Below, piece by piece: positions 1 through 7,903 of a DNA stretch of 24,035 nucleotides (position 1 is its first letter; the number at the start of each line of letters is the position of its first letter). The translations under genes and the position numbers were made by a program. Origin of the DNA: Helicobacteraceae bacterium (GTDB lineage Bacteria > Campylobacterota > Campylobacteria > Campylobacterales > Helicobacteraceae); assembly GCA_900770765.1 (NCBI GenBank), contig CAAGLK010000061.1:1-24035 (forward strand). Direction: 5' to 3'. Below the pieces are notes generated by a model, which was given only the letters and a program-made list of their open reading frames with translations, searched no databases and had not been told where the DNA came from.

Positions 1-676
1 AAATAAGATTGCTAAAATCCACCTTTTCAATATCCGCTTCTTTTTTGCGATACATTTTTCCATTTGACAAACTAGCCTCTATAATCCCATCTTTATTAAA
101 TAACTTTGCATCACTAGCAAACACTAATCCACCATTTTTTTTATCTAAAGATAATAAAACAATATTTTCATAAATATTTAATAATTCATTATCCTTTTGC
201 ACATAAACTAAAAAATCGCCAAATTTCTGCCCAAACTCCCCAGCTTGCAAATTAATATTTATGCTATTTTGCCGCTCTTGCAAAAAGCTTTTATACGCCA
301 CATCGCTAAGCGGTATTAAAACTAAAGAAATGATAAAAAGGCTAAATGAAGTTAAAAAAGCAATAGGTAAAAATGTGCTAATAATCTTAAATGGTCGCAT
401 CCCAAGCGCAAATAACACAGGTAGCTCATAATCAAAACTAAGGCGCGATAATCCCAAAACACACGCCACAAAAAAGCTAAGCGGCACGACAAAAAATAGC
501 ATAGTAGGAAGCGTATAAAAATACAGCATAACAAGCTCAAAAAAGCTAATTTTAACCACAAAAGTAACCCCAGCAATGCGGATAAAAATCACAACTGACG
601 CAATAAAAAATAAAACTAAAAAAATAGGGAAAAAAACTTGTGCGAAACTTTGAAATAAATAATTATTAATTCTCAA
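1..676 (-). CDS. lptF: LPS export ABC transporter permease LptF (3' end cut by window)
   Basis: Inner-membrane permease of the LptB2FG complex, which extracts lipopolysaccharide from the inner membrane and pushes it towards the periplasmic bridge. The 225 visible residues begin LRINNYLFQSFAQVF and show three hydrophobic segments at about residues 10-32, 48-76 and 100-125. A soluble periplasmic part follows, starting near QERQNSININLQAGEFG. This layout, the LP in the second helix and the FALGMRP loop fit the YjgP/YjgQ (LptF/LptG) family. The start is a TTG at 676 with AAGGA six bases upstream. It overlaps the TGA of the preceding metalloprotease gene, suggesting translational coupling. The family is about 340-390 residues long, so about one third lies outside the window. 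LptF is preferred over LptG because the gene stands alone here; that choice is an inference. Confidence 0.85.
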   Translation of the reverse strand, partial: MRINNYLFQSFAQVFFPIFLVLFFIASVVIFIRIAGVTFVVKISFFELVMLYFYTLPTMLFFVVPLSFFVACVLGLSRLSFDYELPVLFALGMRPFKIISTFLPIAFLTSFSLFIISLVLIPLSDVAYKSFLQERQNSININLQAGEFGQKFGDFLVYVQKDNELLNIYENIVLLSLDKKNGGLVFASDAKLFNKDGIIEASLSNGKMYRKKEADIEKVDFSNLI

Positions 677-1428
677 ACTAAATCCTTAAGGCTACTTGTA
701 GGAAACTTAGCGTTTTTTATAAACTTCCCATAAAGCTCGGTTAAAAGTGGATTATTTTCTCTAAGATATATTTTTAAATTATCCGCATTTTTGTCATATT
801 TATAAACAAGATTCCAAAAGCTAGCACTATGGTCTTGATGTGTTAAATGCGCTAGCTCGTGGATTATCACAGAATCTATATAAAACTTAGGGAAAAATAC
901 AATTTGCACACTAAAGCGAATCTTTTTTAAACTAGCATAACAGCAGCCAAGCCTTTGCAATCCTTTACCATAGCATACTTTAACCTCTGGCGTTTGCATA
1001 ATATTAGAAATGCGTTTGATGGAATCTTGTATATAAAAATTTAAAAAACAATAATAAACAAGCGGCATTAAATGCTCATATTGACCTTTTAATATCGCTT
1101 CTGAAATTTCATCTAATGCCTCTATTTTTGAAGCCCCAATCTCAAACCACATCTCTTCAAACTCTACAGGCTCCATCCACTCACCAAAGCAAAATATTTT
1201 ATTATCTTGCAATAAAGATTCTCTAGGCTTGTTATGCAAATTTTTAATCCACTCTAAATGCTGCTTTAAAAAGCTCTCCAGCGCACTTTGCGTAGTGTAA
1301 TAAGGTATATTTAAAATTAGGATTCCATTTAGTCTATCAAATCGCATTTTTAAGGCTCTAAAATTTCTATTTTGCCGAATTTTTAGCCTTAAATCCTGTG
1401 GGAATCCAAGCGGTAGTTCAAACTTCAT
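673..1428 (-). CDS. YgjP/DUF45-family zinc metalloprotease
   Basis: Predicted cytoplasmic zinc metallohydrolase of 251 residues. The zinc site is explicit: HELAH at residues 190-194, with the third ligand His200 in HQDHSASFW, the typical HELxHxxxxxHSxxFW pattern of the YgjP-like (WLM/SprT-related) family. The N-terminal half carries the RLNGILILNIP and ESFLKQHLEWI elements usual for this family. No signal peptide or membrane segment is seen. The ATG overlaps the TGA of the upstream LpoA-like gene by four bases (ATGA), and its own stop overlaps the lptF TTG, so it is embedded in an operon. The physiological substrate of YgjP-like proteins is not firmly established, so only the hydrolase fold is claimed. 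Confidence 0.85.
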   Translation of the reverse strand: MKFELPLGFPQDLRLKIRQNRNFRALKMRFDRLNGILILNIPYYTTQSALESFLKQHLEWIKNLHNKPRESLLQDNKIFCFGEWMEPVEFEEMWFEIGASKIEALDEISEAILKGQYEHLMPLVYYCFLNFYIQDSIKRISNIMQTPEVKVCYGKGLQRLGCCYASLKKIRFSVQIVFFPKFYIDSVIIHELAHLTHQDHSASFWNLVYKYDKNADNLKIYLRENNPLLTELYGKFIKNAKFPTSSLKDLV

Positions 1429-2648
1429 AGCGGCATAAAACGATTATTTTTAGGTGTTAGAATCTCAATATTATATTGCACTTGTTGGTCTTTAATATTT
1501 TCTTTAAAAATTTTTTTAACACCTTTTACACTTTTTATATAAAAATGCTCTACGCCAAAGGCAGTTGCATAATTAATCCAATCATATTTTAAATCCACGC
1601 CTAAAAGCTCAGCATTTTCTATAAATAAAACATCAAGCGGCATAATGGAATTTGCAATATACATATTTTTTCTATCATTTGGCTGAGTAATTGACAAAAG
1701 CATAGGATTATAATTTATTTGTGTAGAATACACGCCCTTTACCCTTATATCATTATAAGTAATTTGAGATAAAATCATACTAGAATTTGTAACAGGTGTG
1801 TTTAAAAAAACACTGCTATTAGAAAGTGCGCCTCTTAAGCCTTTCATTTCTTTTTGTAAATTGCTGCCATCTTTTGCGCTAAATGTTTTAGAAAAAGTTA
1901 GATTATTTGCATTTTGCGTATATTTTTGTATTTGTTGCCCAACCGCACCTGTATCATAAAAGCTAGTTACTGCATTAGATTCCACTCTGGAGCTTAAAAA
2001 ATTAATTTGTTCTTCATAGCTAATCGCACCAAAGATTAGATTCTTAGATAACACTTCATTTTGCGCTAGAATCTGGCTTTTATGCACACTTGGAATATAA
2101 ATTTGCATATTTAAATCCATTTTATTTAACTCTTTTGCCCCCTGTTGTGTAACAACTGCGATTGCTTGTCTATAGCCTTTTGCATAAATATTTTGCAATG
2201 TGCTTTGCAGCTCTTCTGCACTCTCGCCTCTGCAATCAAAAATTTCAAAATTAAATCTAGCATTTTGATATAGTAAATAACTTAAAATTGTATTTGTCGT
2301 GCTTGTAGAATAGCGGCCAATAGCCTTTCTAGGAAACATAAGGGCGATTGTAAAAAATGGCTTTTTAACATCTAAAAAATAAGGGATAGAAGTAATCTCT
2401 AGCCCATTCATAATCGCATTCAGCTCCTCTTCTAGCTCTTTTGTTTGATTATTTTTATTAAAATTAGCAATAAAAGAAAAAATCTGCCCATCTTTTAAAA
2501 ATCTCTGCAAACATCTAGTGCCACAGCTTTCTATTTCAATATTCAAAACCTCCGCACTAGGTAGCGGCAAAGGCGAAATATATTTCCCACTAGCAAAAGC
2601 ACTATTCACAAAAAACAAGCTAAAAAATAAAATAATAATCTTACGCAT
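1425..2648 (-). CDS. periplasmic protein with LpoA/LppC-like binding-protein fold
   Basis: A 407-residue exported protein. The N-terminus (MRKIIILFFSLFFVNSAFAS) is a classical signal peptide with an AFA-S cleavage site and no lipobox, so a soluble periplasmic protein is expected. From about residue 95, blocks resemble type-1 periplasmic binding proteins of the LpoA (penicillin-binding-protein activator) group: FTIALMFPRKAIGRYS, then GYRQAIAVVTQQGAKELN, then SKNLIFGAISYEEQINFL, then SSVFLNTPVTNSSMILSQI. This assignment rests on the order and character of these blocks, not on a search. Cys42 and Cys46 sit in ESCGTRC and could form a disulfide. The ATG overlaps the end of the glycosylase-like gene by eight bases and has GGAGAG upstream. 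A role in cell-wall synthesis is inference. Confidence 0.65.
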   Translation of the reverse strand: MRKIIILFFSLFFVNSAFASGKYISPLPLPSAEVLNIEIESCGTRCLQRFLKDGQIFSFIANFNKNNQTKELEEELNAIMNGLEITSIPYFLDVKKPFFTIALMFPRKAIGRYSTSTTNTILSYLLYQNARFNFEIFDCRGESAEELQSTLQNIYAKGYRQAIAVVTQQGAKELNKMDLNMQIYIPSVHKSQILAQNEVLSKNLIFGAISYEEQINFLSSRVESNAVTSFYDTGAVGQQIQKYTQNANNLTFSKTFSAKDGSNLQKEMKGLRGALSNSSVFLNTPVTNSSMILSQITYNDIRVKGVYSTQINYNPMLLSITQPNDRKNMYIANSIMPLDVLFIENAELLGVDLKYDWINYATAFGVEHFYIKSVKGVKKIFKENIKDQQVQYNIEILTPKNNRFMPL

Positions 2649-3288
2649 TTTCTCTCTCCATAAATTCTTTTAAAAGTAGTAACTCCCTATGTGCCACAGC
2701 CTTAAGCCTTACATCTCGCATAAGCACACCTAAACTAAAAGTAGGAAAAATAGTAATTTGATTCCACTGCAGAACCTTTCCTTGCACTTTATTATAATGG
2801 CTTCCATCTTGTGTTAAATACGCATACACATCGCCACCTAAAATCACTAGAATCTTAGCCCCACACATTTCAAGCTGTTTTAAAAAATATCCACTGCATT
2901 GCTCCACGCTTGCATTTTGCGCATTTAGTGGAATCTCACATTTTAAAAGCGATAAAATAGACACTTCATTAATTTTTAAAAAAAACACTTTTTCAATAAT
3001 GTTTTTAAGCATTTGTGCCATATTCCCAGCGAATCTTAGCTGTCCATCTAATATAGGCATAAGGCTAACAAAAGCCATTTTAGAATTTTTATTACAAAGC
3101 CCAAAGTTACTTGCCCCCTTTTTATCGCATAATTTGCAAGATTCCACTATTTTTTTAAAATCTTGCTCATTTTCTTTTTTAAACCCAATTGTTTTAGGGG
3201 CTAAAAATTGTGGGTCGCAGTAAGAAAACCCACAAGATTGCAATAAATAAAGTTTTTCTAAAAGTAACGCACGATGCAGTTTATGCAA
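2641..3288 (-). CDS. divergent family-4 uracil-DNA glycosylase-like Fe-S protein
   Basis: A 215-residue protein with the skeleton of family-4 uracil-DNA glycosylases. Four cysteines are placed as the 4Fe-4S ligands: Cys51 and Cys54 (CKLC), Cys117 (LLKCEIP) and Cys131 (EQCSGYFLKQLE). The downstream KILVILGGDVYAYL and GKVLQW blocks also fit. The catalytic motifs are degraded: where the family has GEAPG with downstream acidic residues there is SLMPILDGQLRFAG (about 75-88), and where it has (Y)HPSxLLR there is TFSLGVLMR (183-191), so the histidine is missing. Cluster binding is likely; glycosylase activity is doubtful. The start is TTG at 3288 with GAGGG about five bases upstream. The 3' end overlaps the LpoA-like gene. 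Confidence 0.75.
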   Translation of the reverse strand: MHKLHRALLLEKLYLLQSCGFSYCDPQFLAPKTIGFKKENEQDFKKIVESCKLCDKKGASNFGLCNKNSKMAFVSLMPILDGQLRFAGNMAQMLKNIIEKVFFLKINEVSILSLLKCEIPLNAQNASVEQCSGYFLKQLEMCGAKILVILGGDVYAYLTQDGSHYNKVQGKVLQWNQITIFPTFSLGVLMRDVRLKAVAHRELLLLKEFMERENA

Positions 3289-3346
3289 GAATCCCTCTTT
3301 AAAAATAAATGGATTTTAAAGATTTTTGCATTAAAAGGCTATAAAA

Positions 3347-3433
3347 TTATTTTAATTTTTTTCTATATAACAAAAGGGCTAAAATTAAAATAGCAAAAAC
3401 TAGAATCTCTAACGCTAAAGCCTTATATTCCAT
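3347..3433 (-). CDS. 28-residue single-pass membrane peptide, coupled to the EF-hand gene
   Basis: A very small open frame starting with ATG at 3433, whose A is the last base of the preceding gene's TAA (TAATG junction). This arrangement is typical of translational coupling. The peptide starts MEYKALALE, continues with a purely hydrophobic stretch ILVFAILILALLLY and ends RKKLK, so it would be a single transmembrane helix with a basic cytoplasmic tail. There is no separate Shine-Dalgarno sequence beyond the coding end of the upstream gene. Fifty-eight bases separate its stop from the glycosylase-like TTG. No family is recognised. It may be a real small membrane protein acting with the EF-hand protein, or a chance frame; only conservation in relatives would decide. 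Confidence 0.5.
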   Translation of the reverse strand: MEYKALALEILVFAILILALLLYRKKLK

Positions 3434-4695
3434 TACACGGATTCCATTATATTTTTTACTATAATCTCGCTTTTTTCTAAAGCTATTTTTTCACTATTTT
3501 CTAAGGATTCTAAAAACTTTTTATCTAGCTTTTCTTTTAACTCCTTATAATCACTAACGCTAGAGTTCTCTTTTGTGCTAAGTTGCAAAAAAATATCATC
3601 TAAACTTAATGCAAAATTAAATTGCGCTAAAGATACAATGCTAAAGCCACTTTCATTAAAGCTATAAAGAGAAATTTCGCCTGTGCTTAAAAAAGACTCG
3701 CTTAAGCTAATATTAAAATCAAAGTTGGAATCCTTTTTTATACTTTTATTAATCATCTCTTCTATTGAGCTTGTAAAGCCTATTTGCTCCATTAACGCAC
3801 TTTTAAAATCATCACTAGCATTTGGATAAATATCAGCAATTGAGCCATAAGAGCCATCAAACAAACTTACAAAATCTTTAATATTTGCCGCCTCATCGCT
3901 TGAAATTACACCATCGCTATTAGAATCCGCTTCTAAATATCCCATTTTATAAGCCACATCATAATAATAGCTTTTTACAAAATCACTAGCTTTTTCTAAA
4001 GAGCCAAAATGATTTTTTAAGGATTCCGCATTTTCTTTTGTCAAAGGCACACTTATTTCCTTGCCGCTTGCTTCATCTATAAAATTTACGGATTCTGCAT
4101 ATTTAGTGGAATCCGTGCTTTTATTTTGAGATTCTTTAGATTCTACTTCATCTTTTGCTTGAATCTCTAGCGGATTAAACGCCATTTTTTGCGCTTGTGA
4201 AATTTGCGGTGCGGTAGGGCTTACACTAATAATTGGCTCTTGATATATTGGTGCGTTAAATAAATTTACGCTTTTATTTTCTAAAGATTCTGCACCTTCT
4301 GGCTTTTTACTCACTTTATTTATTAGCATAGGATTAATTTGCTCTTTATCTTGCAGATTTATATTATTTTGCAAATTAGAATCCGTTTTGTTATTTGGCT
4401 TAGCATTAGAAGTTAGCGCATCTAGTGCGCTTGTTTCGCCATTTTCTGCTTTTTTTAAATCTCGCTTTAAGGATTCCACATCCACTTCTTTAGCAATTTC
4501 TGGCTCTACATAGCCGCTACTCTCTAGCTGTCGCATAGCCTCTTGTGCTAAGGCTTGCTTTTTAAAATAATCATCTTGCGATGAAGTTGTGCTAAATCTA
4601 TCATTTTTATTTTGCAATGCATCTTGTAAAAATTCGCCATAAACAACGCCACTATAATAAGAATAAACTTCGCTTCCACTACTATAATAAGACAT
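3433..4695 (-). CDS. EF-hand-containing protein of unknown function
   Basis: A 420-residue protein that I do not recognise. The N-terminus is rich in Tyr and Ser (YYSSGSEVYSYYSG) with no signal peptide or membrane segment. Residues about 60-210 are a polar, low-complexity linker rich in Asn, Lys, Glu and Ser. Residues 257-268 form a textbook calcium-binding EF loop, DSNSDGVISSDE, with Asp at 1, Asn at 3, Asp at 5, Gly at 6, Ile at 8 and Glu at 12. A flanking helix (FVKSYYYDVAYKMGYLE) precedes it. The C-terminal third contains alternating hydrophobic strands and a final charged helix. The ATG follows AAAGG with about eight bases spacing. It precedes the 28-residue membrane peptide. Proteins of this style in Campylobacterota may be surface or secreted, but no export signal is visible here. 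Confidence 0.8.
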   Translation of the reverse strand: MSYYSSGSEVYSYYSGVVYGEFLQDALQNKNDRFSTTSSQDDYFKKQALAQEAMRQLESSGYVEPEIAKEVDVESLKRDLKKAENGETSALDALTSNAKPNNKTDSNLQNNINLQDKEQINPMLINKVSKKPEGAESLENKSVNLFNAPIYQEPIISVSPTAPQISQAQKMAFNPLEIQAKDEVESKESQNKSTDSTKYAESVNFIDEASGKEISVPLTKENAESLKNHFGSLEKASDFVKSYYYDVAYKMGYLEADSNSDGVISSDEAANIKDFVSLFDGSYGSIADIYPNASDDFKSALMEQIGFTSSIEEMINKSIKKDSNFDFNISLSESFLSTGEISLYSFNESGFSIVSLAQFNFALSLDDIFLQLSTKENSSVSDYKELKEKLDKKFLESLENSEKIALEKSEIIVKNIMESV

Positions 4696-4772
4696 TTTCT
4701 AGCCTTTAAATTTAATTTTTATCCTTAAATCTAAACCAAGTCCTTTATAGCTTTATAAGCAAAAATTATTCC

Positions 4773-5735
4773 TTAATACACAATATCTGCCGCCTTTAAT
4801 GCTTCCCTTATCGCTCTCATTTGTATATTTTTATCAAAGCACCACTTAGGTGCAATAAGCGTATCATTATTAACACCAGCAGAGACGCGATGCACCACGA
4901 CATCGCTTGGAATCCTCTGCAGCGATTTCACTATTAGATTAATATAATTTTCTAAAGAAATAGGCTCATACTCTTTATTTGCATACATGTTTGCAAGGAG
5001 TGTTTGCTTTACTACATAAAGCGGATGTATTTTTATCCCATCGCTTCCCCATTTAAGCACGGATTCCAGCGTCTTTAGCATCATTTCTTCACTCTCTTTA
5101 GGTAATCCATAAATAATATGAGAGCACACCTTTAAGCCGCGCTTCTTACTCTCGCTTATACAAAACTCCATTTTTTCTGTGCCATGACCACGATTTATAA
5201 ATCTAAGTGTTTCTTCAAAAACAGATTGGATTCCATATTCAACCCAAATTTCTACGCCCTTTTTTTGTGCTAAATCACCTAAAAAATCAAGCAATTCTAA
5301 ATCCACAGAATCCGTTCTTGTGCCTATACTCATCCCAACCACACTTGGTAACTCTAGCGCTTGTGTGTAAAGTGTTTTTAGCGTATCAAAAGGAGCATAA
5401 GTGTTTGTAAAAGATTGAAAATACACCATATATTTTTTGATTCCAAATTTATTTTTATGAAACTCGCTTTGCCATTTAAATTGTGCTTTTAGCTGCTCTA
5501 GCTGCGTATTTAATAGTGGATTTTCCTTCATTTTAGGATTCATTTTAAGAGAAAATTTCGGCTCTTTATCAAGCGTAGGTGAAAAGCTCTCATTTTTGCA
5601 AAAAATACATCCGCCCTTTGCCACGCTTCCATCAATATTAGGGCAAGTAAAGCCAGCTAGGGCAATAGGCGTTTTCCTAACCTTTTCACCAAAGCGATTC
5701 TTGCAATATCTACCAAAAGTTAGAATCTCTTTCAC
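4773..5735 (-). CDS. YhcC-type (TIGR01212) radical SAM protein
   Basis: A 320-residue radical S-adenosylmethionine enzyme. The cluster-binding cysteines are Cys31, Cys43 and Cys46 (CPNIDG...GGCIFC). The long gap before the CxxC differs from the usual CxxxCxxC and is characteristic of the YhcC/Elp3-related group. Further family blocks include YFQSFTNTYAPFDTLK, IGTRTDSVD, VWVEYG-type WVEYGIQS, and GLPKESEEMM. The substrate of this family is not established. The start is GTG at 5735, with AAGGTG six bases upstream spanning the end of purF; only three bases separate it from the purF stop. It is followed after 77 bases by the EF-hand gene. Confidence 0.88.
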   Translation of the reverse strand: MKEILTFGRYCKNRFGEKVRKTPIALAGFTCPNIDGSVAKGGCIFCKNESFSPTLDKEPKFSLKMNPKMKENPLLNTQLEQLKAQFKWQSEFHKNKFGIKKYMVYFQSFTNTYAPFDTLKTLYTQALELPSVVGMSIGTRTDSVDLELLDFLGDLAQKKGVEIWVEYGIQSVFEETLRFINRGHGTEKMEFCISESKKRGLKVCSHIIYGLPKESEEMMLKTLESVLKWGSDGIKIHPLYVVKQTLLANMYANKEYEPISLENYINLIVKSLQRIPSDVVVHRVSAGVNNDTLIAPKWCFDKNIQMRAIREALKAADIVY

Positions 5736-5738
5736 ACT

Positions 5739-7127
5739 CTACACCTTATGAAAATACTGCCCATCAAAACAGGCTTGACAATAGCTAAAATTATCATCAT
5801 TTACGCTTCTTTTTAATCCTTCTAAACTTAAAAACGCTAAAGAATCCGCACCAATATACTCACAAATCTCACCCTCACTTAATCTAGCGCTTATCAACTC
5901 ATCTTTATTAGGCGTATCCACACCATAAAAACAAGGACAAATCGTAGGCGGCGATGAAATTTTCATATGTATCTCTTTAGCACCGCAATCTTTAAGAATC
6001 TTAACGATTTGCCTACTAGTAGTTCCTCTAACAATAGAATCATCAATTACGACAATCCTTTTATTTTCTATAAGCTCTCGCATAGGATTTAGTTTTAATC
6101 TAACCTTAAGTTCCCTTATTTGCTGAGTTGGTTCTATAAAAGTTCTACCTACATAATGATTTCTAATAATTCCAAACTCAAATGGAATCCCACTCTGCTG
6201 TGAATACCCAAGTGCCGCCGCTACGCCGCTATCTGGCACAGGAATTACTAAATCTGCTTCCACAGGATTCTCTTTAGCTAGCTCACTTCCCATTCGCTTT
6301 CTTATATCATAGGCGACTTTGCCAAATACCCTACTATCTGGCCTAGCAAAATACACATATTCAAACACGCAAGGCTTAGGCGTAGCATCCATTATTTGAT
6401 AGGATTCCAACCCCTCTTTTGAAATTACTAGCATTTCACCAGCCCCTACATCCCTTATATATTTTGCTCCAATTAAATCAAACGCACAAGTTTCACTAGC
6501 GACAATAAAAGCACTGCTTCCATCAGCATTTTTAACTTCACCTAAACTCAAAGGGCGGAATCCAAAGCGGTCGCGTATCACAAACATTTTTTTTCTACTT
6601 AGAATAATAAAACAAAACGCCCCCTCTAGTCGCGACACCGCTTCTTTTATCCTATCAATTAAGCTTGCTTGCTTTGCCTTTGCAATAAGATGAATTAAAA
6701 TTTCAGTATCCATATTGCTTTGAAAAATCGCACCATCTTTTATAAGCTCAGCCCTTATTTGCTTAGCATTTGTCAAGTTTCCATTATGCACAATAGCAAT
6801 TTGCCCTAAATCATATCTAGCAAAAATAGGCTGTGCATCGGCTATTGAATCGCTTCCTGCAGTTGAGTAGCGATTATGCCCCACAGCACTAAAGCCTTGA
6901 AGTTTTTTTAACCTATCATCGCAAAATACCTCAGTAACTAAACCTTGCGCTTTAAAATGCGTAATTTTTTCGCCATTGCTTGATGCGATTCCACTTGCTT
7001 CTTGCCCTCTATGCTGCATAGAAAAAAGAGAATAATAAGCTAAAGAGGCCGCATTTTGTGCGTTATAAACGCCCACAACGGCACATTCCTCTCCCCACGA
7101 TTTATTATTGAAACTAGAATTTTGCAT
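5739..7127 (-). CDS. purF: amidophosphoribosyltransferase PurF
   Basis: Catalyses the first committed step of purine synthesis, PRPP plus glutamine to 5-phosphoribosylamine. At 462 residues the length is normal. Cys15 in GEECAVVGVY would be the N-terminal nucleophile after removal of a 14-residue propeptide. The glutaminase domain shows HRGQEASG, GHNRYSTAG and HNGNLTN, and the PRPP loop is VVIDDSIVRGTTSRQ. The cysteines expected for the Fe-S (Bacillus-type) enzyme are present: KPCVFEYVYFARPDS, ICPCFYGVD, and YCQACF close to the C-terminus. The ATG abuts the dapB stop (TAAATG), with AGGA inside the dapB end as ribosome-binding site. Confidence 0.97.
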   Translation of the reverse strand: MQNSSFNNKSWGEECAVVGVYNAQNAASLAYYSLFSMQHRGQEASGIASSNGEKITHFKAQGLVTEVFCDDRLKKLQGFSAVGHNRYSTAGSDSIADAQPIFARYDLGQIAIVHNGNLTNAKQIRAELIKDGAIFQSNMDTEILIHLIAKAKQASLIDRIKEAVSRLEGAFCFIILSRKKMFVIRDRFGFRPLSLGEVKNADGSSAFIVASETCAFDLIGAKYIRDVGAGEMLVISKEGLESYQIMDATPKPCVFEYVYFARPDSRVFGKVAYDIRKRMGSELAKENPVEADLVIPVPDSGVAAALGYSQQSGIPFEFGIIRNHYVGRTFIEPTQQIRELKVRLKLNPMRELIENKRIVVIDDSIVRGTTSRQIVKILKDCGAKEIHMKISSPPTICPCFYGVDTPNKDELISARLSEGEICEYIGADSLAFLSLEGLKRSVNDDNFSYCQACFDGQYFHKV

Positions 7128-7895
7128 TTATAATCCTAGCGCATCTTCAATATTATATAGTCCGCTTGGCTGGTCTTTTAGCCAAATGGCCGCCTTTATA
7201 GCGCCTTTAGCAAAAGTTGCTCTAGAAGTCGCCGTATGCACTAGCTCTAAATATTCTCCCTCTCCATAGAATCCTACATTATGGATTCCAGCTACATCGC
7301 CCCCACGCAGCGCCATAACACCTATTTCATTTTTATCTCTCTCGCCTATATTGCCATTTCTACCACTTTTTCTAACTGCATTTAAATCTTGCCCTCTAGC
7401 TTTCGCACAAGTTTCAGCAAGTCTTAACGCCGTCCCACTTGGTGAGTCCTTTTTATGCCTATGATGAGTCTCTACGATTTCAATATCAAAATCACTCAAT
7501 GCAGTAGCCACAAGAGAAATAGCACGATTTAACACTGCCACGCCTAAAGACATATTTGCCGCATATAAAATAGGCATTTTTTTAGACGCTTCTTTAATCA
7601 AATTAAAATGATGCTCTTCTAATCCGGTAGTGCCTATAACAATTGGCTTAGGGTCTTTTAATGCAGCTTCTAAAAGTGCATAAGTTCCTTCTGTAGTAGT
7701 AAAATCAATAATAACATCGCTGCTTTGCAAAAACACTTCTAAATCTTGCGTAATTAACACTCCAGGGTCAATAGAAAAATCTAAATCATTTCTAGCAAAA
7801 ACAGAATTTAGCTTAACCTTATCACTTTTTTTAACAAGCTCCACAATAAGCTGTCCAACACGCCCACCAGCACCAAACACACTTATACCTAGCAT
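7128..7895 (-). CDS. dapB: 4-hydroxy-tetrahydrodipicolinate reductase DapB
   Basis: NAD(P)H-dependent reductase of the diaminopimelate/lysine pathway, supplying meso-DAP for peptidoglycan. At 255 residues it is close to family length. The dinucleotide motif GAGGRVG is at 8-14. The signature ETHHRHKKDSPSGTA at about 142-156 contains the catalytic histidine pair His144 and His145 and Lys148. GTTGLEEHH and AANMSLGV are also typical. The start is ATG with AGGGG five bases upstream. Eight bases separate it from the trxB stop, and its own stop abuts the purF ATG, so it is in one transcription unit with both. Confidence 0.97.
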   Translation of the reverse strand: MLGISVFGAGGRVGQLIVELVKKSDKVKLNSVFARNDLDFSIDPGVLITQDLEVFLQSSDVIIDFTTTEGTYALLEAALKDPKPIVIGTTGLEEHHFNLIKEASKKMPILYAANMSLGVAVLNRAISLVATALSDFDIEIVETHHRHKKDSPSGTALRLAETCAKARGQDLNAVRKSGRNGNIGERDKNEIGVMALRGGDVAGIHNVGFYGEGEYLELVHTATSRATFAKGAIKAAIWLKDQPSGLYNIEDALGL

Positions 7896-7903
7896 AACAA
7901 CCC

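Noticed and set aside
352..576. Hydrophobic 74-codon minus-strand frame
   Set aside because: It is a shadow, in another frame of the same strand, of lptF, whose own frame continues from 676 to the window edge with clear family features.
3289..3346. Terminator after the 28-residue peptide gene
   Set aside because: The stretch is AT-rich with T-runs, but I find no stable stem before them.
4696..4772. Promoter upstream of the EF-hand gene
   Set aside because: TATAAAG-like sequences occur, but neither spacing nor an upstream element supports a sigma70, sigma28 or sigma54 site over AT-rich background.
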